64,000 bases of DNA, taken from the NCBI GenBank assembly GCA_949358305.1, contig OX442316.1:13392001-13456000 (forward strand). The letters are read 5' to 3'. This DNA is from Strigamia acuminata (taxonomy: Eukaryota > Arthropoda > Chilopoda > Geophilomorpha > Linotaeniidae). Of this stretch, positions 58,863-64,000 are shown piece after piece. The stretch's first letter is position 1. Each line of letters starts with the position of its first letter. The position numbers were made by a program, and so were the translations under genes. The notes beneath the pieces were generated by a model that ran no database searches, was not told the origin of the DNA, and saw nothing but the letters and a program-made list of their open reading frames with translations.

Positions 58863-61800
58863 CTAAATCTCATCATCGATCCTCGAGGCGAAGTCCTTGA
58901 TGGGGATTTCAGATTCGGAGACCGAAAACTTCAGTTTGTCTTGGGATTTCGTTGAATCATTCCTTGTCGTAACCGATTGATTCTGTCCAGCAATTGCAGA
59001 TGGTGTCCCGCTCCCAGGACTGAAATCCTGCCATCCGCTTCTTCCGGCAGCTTCCTTCAAGTGACCGGTCCAGTTGGCTCGAACAGGCAATTGATTTTCA
59101 GTTGTGTGTTCAAATGATCTGAAACAGGCATCTTGCAAAACTTTGCCTGAGTCAGCTCGATCATTCTGAGTTTTAACATTCATTTCTGGTGTTGTCGCCA
59201 CTAATTGTTGTTGCACAGCTGATGCGTTTGTTGCTTCAAAATTCAATGGCTTTTTGCTTTCCATTAATGTGATTTTATTCCCTGCAATCTTCTCAATTTC
59301 AAGCCACTGCTTCTGGATTTCCGGTTGAGTGTTTGGCAAATCTACATGTTGAATTCTGAACTCCTCCAATAAAAAACTTGCAACTGGCTGTTTTCCTTCA
59401 GATGTACTCTTAATTGTAACTGTAGTGGGCACTGTAGCTCTGCTGTCTGAATTGCTACAATCAGATTTTTTAACAGTATCTGAAAAATTAATCTTGGACT
59501 TATTTCCAATTGCAACTGCACTGACAATATGTTTCTGTAGGTCAGTTGATTCAGTGTAGCTTGCGTAACTAAGCTTCATTGCAGTTTTAACTTCACTGGA
59601 CTCCATGAAGTGTTGATCAACTTGGATTATTTGATTTGGTTGCTTTTCCAATAAATTAATTTTTGAAATGTTTTCAGTTGTGATTGAGCTGGCAGCAAAT
59701 TTTGGTAACTCAATTGATTGAGTGTTGTGTTGCTTCAAGTCAATTCTCTGCAAAGTTTTTTCCAAAATTCTGTTTTCTTTTTCTGTTGGTCGTGGACCTT
59801 GTTTTTCAATTTGACCAATTGATGTTAATACTTGGCAATCTTGATTTTCTGGTCGTCCTTTCAATCCTGTATTTGTATGCTGTTTACTGCAAAGCATCTT
59901 GTAATCATCTGTTTGTAGAGGTTTTTCATTTTCATGTTCACTCCTTGTATCTCCAGATGTTTGGATTGTTTCTACCAGTTTAACTTCAGACCTTTCCTCT
60001 AATTGAATCAATTGCTGTTTAGCTTGGATTCTTTTCTTTGGCAGCTTCTCCACTTTTTCTTTGGTGTCTTGAGTTTCATTTGCCAAATCCAGTCGCTGAT
60101 AACAATTTTTGATCAAAATTTTTACTTCCTGTAGGTCTTCAGAAGTTATATTTTCCAGTATGTTCTTCAGAGCCACGATGAAATATTTGGAGGGCCACTC
60201 TGAATTCTGCCGACATAATTTCGGTGAAAACGTGGAATCTTGTAACATTACATTATCTGTCAGTCGTTTGATCACTTTTCGAAGTTGTTTTCGAACAATT
60301 TTCGTTTCTCGAACCAGACATTTATTTTCTGATTTTCTAGGATTCCTGGATGAATTTTGATTCTTTTTCTCTTTTTCCATCACTCTTCCCCCCTTTTTTG
60401 GAAATGGTTGAACTTGTTCATCAGTTTCAAAATCTACACTTTTTGGAAAAAGCAATGGATTTTCTTCTAAGTTTTCAAAAATCAAATTTTCTGTGTCCGA
60501 TTCGATAATTTTTTCTGCAATCTGTGCATCATCTTGGTTCTTCTTATCATCAGAATTTTGTGTATCCTGTAGAGGTTGCGCATTTTTGTGAGCTTGCATT
60601 TTGTCCGATTTGGACGCACTTTGTGTAATTTTATCACTTTCGACACCCTGTGTGCCTTCTGCATGTCGTGTGTCTTCTGCACTTTGCACACTTTTTTCTT
60701 CTTGTTGTCTACCATCTATGGCTGTTTTTTGGTCATTGAAATTTTCGAAATTGATTGATCTTTGATGGTGACGATCATTTTCGTTTGGCCAGCCTGCCAT
60801 ACATGTGTCAACTTGTGTTTGGCCAAGTTCTCTGTTTGCTGTGGACATTCTGATGTCATCTGGTTGTTGGAGGTTCTGCTTGTCCATGACATCAAATAAC
60901 ATTTTCTTCTGAGCAGGTGTTGAGGTTTGGTTATTATCTCTACGATATTTTGTATCGTCATTTCCTCGCTTTACTGCATTTCCTGTTGAATCCGTAATTG
61001 ACTGTTCAACTTTCGACTGATGCATGACACTTGCTGTATTCCTAACTGGTGGACACCGTGAATGTGCCATGTACCGCAGCTCTTGTGGATCTGGTTTTGA
61101 CTTCTTTGCGTCTTCCTGAGCTGGTGGAGATGCTTTAGGAAAATTTTCGTTTTCAACATGCAATGATGATTCCATTGTCTTCCCTTCTACGACGAGTGCT
61201 TGATTAAAGCTGTCAATCTTTTCCATTTTTTCAGAAGGTGTCTTTTTTGCAAAATTAATCGAAAATGTTTTCATTTCTAGAATTAAGCTTTTCCTCGATT
61301 CAGACATTGTTTCTGTTTCTTCACCAGATGTAGATAACCTTTTTAATGCCTTCTTGACTGCATCCATTGCTACTGGCAATGACAATTTTTTGGCAACTTC
61401 AGAAAACCTTAAGTCCACTGGTGAGTTGTGTCTTTTCCTTGTGGTTACCTCAGCACTGGTCCCATATCTTAAAATTTTCTGGTCATCTCTGGATTGACGT
61501 TTCGTCTCTGCAGGACTGTCTCTAGTTTCGGTCTGTAAACGGCGACGTACTTCTTGTAATTTAAGTCGGGTTGGCGAGCGTACTGCTGATAATGCCGTGC
61601 TGTCAACTGATTTTCTGGTCGAAGTCTTCTTATCCGCCTTTATTAAACAACCTCTTTCTTCGGTTATTTTGATTGGTTCTTCGAACAACAATTTCGTGAG
61701 ATCGCTTTTGCTTCGTGGAATGGATTTTACATTTTCAGATAATGAACGTACTGGAGATGTGGTGCGCGATACGTAATGTCTTCGTGATTGTACTTTGTTG

Positions 61801-63155
61801 GCTTCGAATTTATTTTGTGTTTCGCGTATTTCAAGCTCCATTCTTATTTGCGCGAGTTTATTGTCCAATTTGGTTTCACGTTCCTTGCGCTCTTCCACAA
61901 GTAATTGTTCCTGTAGTTTTTGCTCTTCTAATCTGTAACATTCCCTCCGCTGATCTCGATCATTCGCCGCAGCTATCCATGCAGCATATTCCTCGTGGGA
62001 CATTGGTTCATTTATGTGGCAATAACATGCTTCATGCGTAATGTCTAGCATCCGGTCTTGTACTTCTCGCAGCTTGAGACGTGTTGGCGAAATTATTCTT
62101 TTCAACTGTGTCAAGTCGGTCCTGCAACTGGGTGAGAATCTTGCGCGATTTAGCAATAAACACTTTTGACATGTGGCACGTGGTACGCATTGTTTTGGTG
62201 ATTGCACTGTTTGCATTGTTAAATCCACTGATTCCTGGGAACTCGAGGGAGATTTTGCTAGACTTTCATCCGTTTGTTTCAAGACGAATTCTTGTTCTTT
62301 TATTGCGTTTGCTGGTGAACCAAAGTTATACGACTCATTTCGATAAGAGTAACCATACTCGTTTTGCTGACACGCTTTGTCTTTGAAATGTGATTCACTT
62401 TTCTGGCGGGCTTCGTCCTGATAACGCGACTCATTTCGCTGATTTGAGTCCTCGTTTGGACGTGAGTTGTTCTTAAAACGTGATTCACTTCTGTGGCAAA
62501 TTTCGTCATGATAATGCGACTCATTTCGCGGATCTGAATTTTCGCGTTGACGTGATTCGCAACAATAACGCGACTCGTTTCGCGAATGTGAGTCCTCTTG
62601 TTGACACTCTTTGTCACGGTAGTGCGACTCATTTCGCGACTGGAAGTCCTCGTATTGGCGGAAATCGTCTTTGAGCGAACGTTCTCGTGACGTAGAAGGA
62701 CCATGTTCTTCTTTTCTTTGATTAACTTCGCTTCGACTATCAAGTCCCGAATCATTTCGGTTATCATATCGAATGTCGTATTTTGGTATATCCTGATCTC
62801 GTTGATCGCATCTTCTTTGATAGTTCTGTGGTGAAGAAGAATGACGCATTTCATTTTTATCTCTTGATTGCCGTGTCTTATGGATTGTTAATGTACCACT
62901 TCTACTCTGGCTGGCTTGTAGTTGGTGGTCAGCCATCTTGATTGTAAAATCTTGGAAAAAATTTTCTTGATCCCGTTGAACAATCTTGGAATGTTTTCTG
63001 TCATCTGTGTTCTTAATGGCAATCGGAGACGACATATCTTCTGTGTGGTGTAACAATCCCAAATGTGGTGGCAAACTATATCTTTTCAATCGCAATGATG
63101 ATTGTTGAACTTCCATGGTTGGTCTTTGTACTTGTTTCTTATGATGATCAGACAT
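58863..63155 (-). CDS. 1,430-residue protein of unknown family encoded by the LTR element
   Basis: Uninterrupted from an ATG 260 bases inside the 5' LTR to a stop 23 bases before the polypurine tract. The protein is hydrophilic and rich in Gln, Ser, Lys and Glu. Residues ~170-275 carry about five diverged repeats around RNESHY/RNESRY. A Cys cluster (C323, C329, C332, C344, then CYCH at 377-380) may bind metal. A charged coiled coil covers ~400-450. A motif recurs three times: SPTRLKLREVQDRM (356), SPTRLKLQEVRRRL (527) and SPVDLRFSEVAKKL (578). Near the C-terminus is a Gly/Ser/Pro segment (GRSGWQDFSPGSG). No protease DTG/DSG, YxDD, RNase H or integrase zinc finger is seen. It may be a highly diverged Gag or a captured gene; I assign no function. 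Confidence 0.8.
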   Translation of the reverse strand: MSDHHKKQVQRPTMEVQQSSLRLKRYSLPPHLGLLHHTEDMSSPIAIKNTDDRKHSKIVQRDQENFFQDFTIKMADHQLQASQSRSGTLTIHKTRQSRDKNEMRHSSSPQNYQRRCDQRDQDIPKYDIRYDNRNDSGLDSRSEVNQRKEEHGPSTSRERSLKDDFRQYEDFQSRNESHYRDKECQQEDSHSRNESRYCCESRQRENSDPRNESHYHDEICHRSESRFKNNSRPNEDSNQRNESRYQDEARQKSESHFKDKACQQNEYGYSYRNESYNFGSPANAIKEQEFVLKQTDESLAKSPSSSQESVDLTMQTVQSPKQCVPRATCQKCLLLNRARFSPSCRTDLTQLKRIISPTRLKLREVQDRMLDITHEACYCHINEPMSHEEYAAWIAAANDRDQRRECYRLEEQKLQEQLLVEERKERETKLDNKLAQIRMELEIRETQNKFEANKVQSRRHYVSRTTSPVRSLSENVKSIPRSKSDLTKLLFEEPIKITEERGCLIKADKKTSTRKSVDSTALSAVRSPTRLKLQEVRRRLQTETRDSPAETKRQSRDDQKILRYGTSAEVTTRKRHNSPVDLRFSEVAKKLSLPVAMDAVKKALKRLSTSGEETETMSESRKSLILEMKTFSINFAKKTPSEKMEKIDSFNQALVVEGKTMESSLHVENENFPKASPPAQEDAKKSKPDPQELRYMAHSRCPPVRNTASVMHQSKVEQSITDSTGNAVKRGNDDTKYRRDNNQTSTPAQKKMLFDVMDKQNLQQPDDIRMSTANRELGQTQVDTCMAGWPNENDRHHQRSINFENFNDQKTAIDGRQQEEKSVQSAEDTRHAEGTQGVESDKITQSASKSDKMQAHKNAQPLQDTQNSDDKKNQDDAQIAEKIIESDTENLIFENLEENPLLFPKSVDFETDEQVQPFPKKGGRVMEKEKKNQNSSRNPRKSENKCLVRETKIVRKQLRKVIKRLTDNVMLQDSTFSPKLCRQNSEWPSKYFIVALKNILENITSEDLQEVKILIKNCYQRLDLANETQDTKEKVEKLPKKRIQAKQQLIQLEERSEVKLVETIQTSGDTRSEHENEKPLQTDDYKMLCSKQHTNTGLKGRPENQDCQVLTSIGQIEKQGPRPTEKENRILEKTLQRIDLKQHNTQSIELPKFAASSITTENISKINLLEKQPNQIIQVDQHFMESSEVKTAMKLSYASYTESTDLQKHIVSAVAIGNKSKINFSDTVKKSDCSNSDSRATVPTTVTIKSTSEGKQPVASFLLEEFRIQHVDLPNTQPEIQKQWLEIEKIAGNKITLMESKKPLNFEATNASAVQQQLVATTPEMNVKTQNDRADSGKVLQDACFRSFEHTTENQLPVRANWTGHLKEAAGRSGWQDFSPGSGTPSAIAGQNQSVTTRNDSTKSQDKLKFSVSESEIPIKDFASRIDDEI
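60385..60398 (-). promoter_or_regulatory. Internal copy of the polypurine tract
   Basis: The same 14 bases as the terminal tract (AAAAAGGGGGGAAG on the minus strand) occur inside the ORF, coding within KKGGRV. It could act as a central polypurine tract or be coincidence. Confidence 0.4.
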
Positions 63156-63398
63156 GATGTTAATTTTTAGTAGATAGGATAATGAAGAAAGAAATAGTTT
63201 AACTTAGAAAAATATCTTCTAAACTCTGTTAACCATTTTCCCCCTTTTTTGTTTGAGAACCAAAAAAAAAAAAATTCACACCTATTCTTACTACAAATCA
63301 AAAAATAGAAGTTCCTCAATCTAATTAACCTATCACAAAACAATTTTCCAAACAAATTAGGTCCCTCAACTAAATAAAAGTTGTTAAGGTTCAAATCT

Positions 63399-63416
63399 TT
63401 CAGGCCCAGGCCCCCA
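63399..63416 (-). promoter_or_regulatory. Candidate primer-binding site
   Basis: Two bases after the 5' LTR the minus strand reads TGGGGGCCTGGGCCTGAA. It begins with TGG as sequences complementary to tRNA CCA ends do. The matching tRNA is not identified. Confidence 0.45.
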
Positions 63417-63418
63417 AG

Positions 63419-64000
63419 TGTAATGAGCTCAAATTTCACTATAAAATAATAGTGAAATTTCTTTCTCATTGGTGCCGCATCGGGACTTATCAAAATTCTA
63501 CTAAAACTCAACTCTAAAATCTTAACTGACTAATCAAAGAAGAAATAATCACTAATTAGTTCTTAAATAAAGGAAAAAGATTTATTCTTGGCTTGAATAA
63601 ACTAATAGTAAAATACAATTAAATAATAGGAATTAAAGGTAAAAGTAATAATAATTGAAGGTGAAATGGCGAAAATAATACAAAATAGCGGCGATGGCTT
63701 GTCGCTCGCTCTCGAACCTCGTTCTTCACTCGACGCTCGCTCTCGGACCTCGATACTCGCTCTCGGACCTCAATGCCCGCTCCAAACCTCAAAACGGCGT
63801 CCAAACTTCACTCTTTACTCACGATGTTCATTCCTGGTTAAACCGGACAAATTTCCGAATTCTTGGTGACTTGAACTCGGACACAATTCCGTTTCTTCTC
63901 TCTCAAAACTCGCAACAGATTCGGACACAATTCCGACTCTTCTTCCTTGATGACTCCGTGGTTGCGGCAAATTCCGCTTTATGTTGACTGGGACAAATTT
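63419..64000 (-). repeat. 5' LTR of the retroelement, first 582 bp visible
   Basis: Matches 57667 onward base for base as far as I can read, but has one fewer copy of the 31-bp tandem unit. The rest of the LTR and the flanking target site lie outside the window. Confidence 0.9.

Larger units (their letters stand above)
57667..64000 (-). mobile_element. Non-autonomous LTR retroelement carrying one giant ORF (5' LTR cut by window end)
   Basis: Direct repeats at 57667-58826 and from 63419 to beyond 64000 are LTRs beginning TG and ending CA. A polypurine tract (AAAAAGGGGGGAAG on the minus strand, 58827-58840) abuts the left LTR, so transcription runs right to left and the left repeat is the 3' LTR. 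A possible primer-binding site follows the 5' LTR. The 4.6 kb interior is almost filled by one 1,430-codon ORF without pol functions, so the element must borrow enzymes. The two LTRs look identical over the visible overlap apart from one tandem-repeat unit, so the insertion is young. Confidence 0.88.

Noticed and set aside
63167-63511. Minus-strand frame of 114 codons between the giant ORF and the LTR
   Set aside because: Starts inside the LTR, AT-rich, no motif; more likely leader sequence.

Overview
This window looks like nuclear DNA of an insect, most likely a beetle close to Tribolium castaneum. It is AT-rich, and its genes are split by many short introns (often 45-70 bp). The conserved genes are animal genes, and both transposons are of types common in arthropods. 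The species call is inference; I ran no search.

Layout. Positions 144-4678 hold a DIRS-type tyrosine-recombinase retrotransposon on the minus strand, with both large ORFs open. A stretch without genes follows (4.7-7.7 kb), with a tRNA-like, SINE-like relic and an inverted repeat. From 13.9 to 7.7 kb (minus) lies a four-exon gene for a very large low-complexity protein with one N-terminal C2H2 zinc finger. From 22.9 to 15.0 kb (minus) lies a POU6-class POU-homeobox gene (pdm3 / POU6F orthologue), 13 coding exons, with a 5.2 kb first coding intron.

The middle (26.7-44.6 kb) is a compact block of seven mostly housekeeping genes whose exons I traced with consistent splice phases: VPS41 (+, HOPS tethering), a CATIP-like gene (-, actin/cilium), SNF8/VPS22 (+, ESCRT-II), a FAM117/GLCCI1-like gene (-), DBF4 (+, activator of CDC7 kinase), RBM48 (-, minor spliceosome) and DCAKD (+, dephospho-CoA kinase-like). 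They are arranged as convergent and divergent pairs with very short spacers. Two of them, VPS41 and SNF8, act in endosome-lysosome traffic.

From 44.6 to 57.6 kb I see no conserved gene, only exon-like blocks on the minus strand (one pair would encode a signal peptide) and a small MITE-like element. From 57,667 to the end of the window is a young minus-strand LTR retroelement. Its 3' LTR (1,160 bp) is complete and its 5' LTR runs off the window. The whole 4.6 kb interior is one intact 1,430-codon ORF that shows no reverse transcriptase, protease or integrase. This is the most unusual object here: a non-autonomous LTR element carrying an unknown large protein, with an exact internal copy of its polypurine tract.

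Exon coordinates were worked out by hand from splice signals and reading-frame phase and may be off by a base or two in places.
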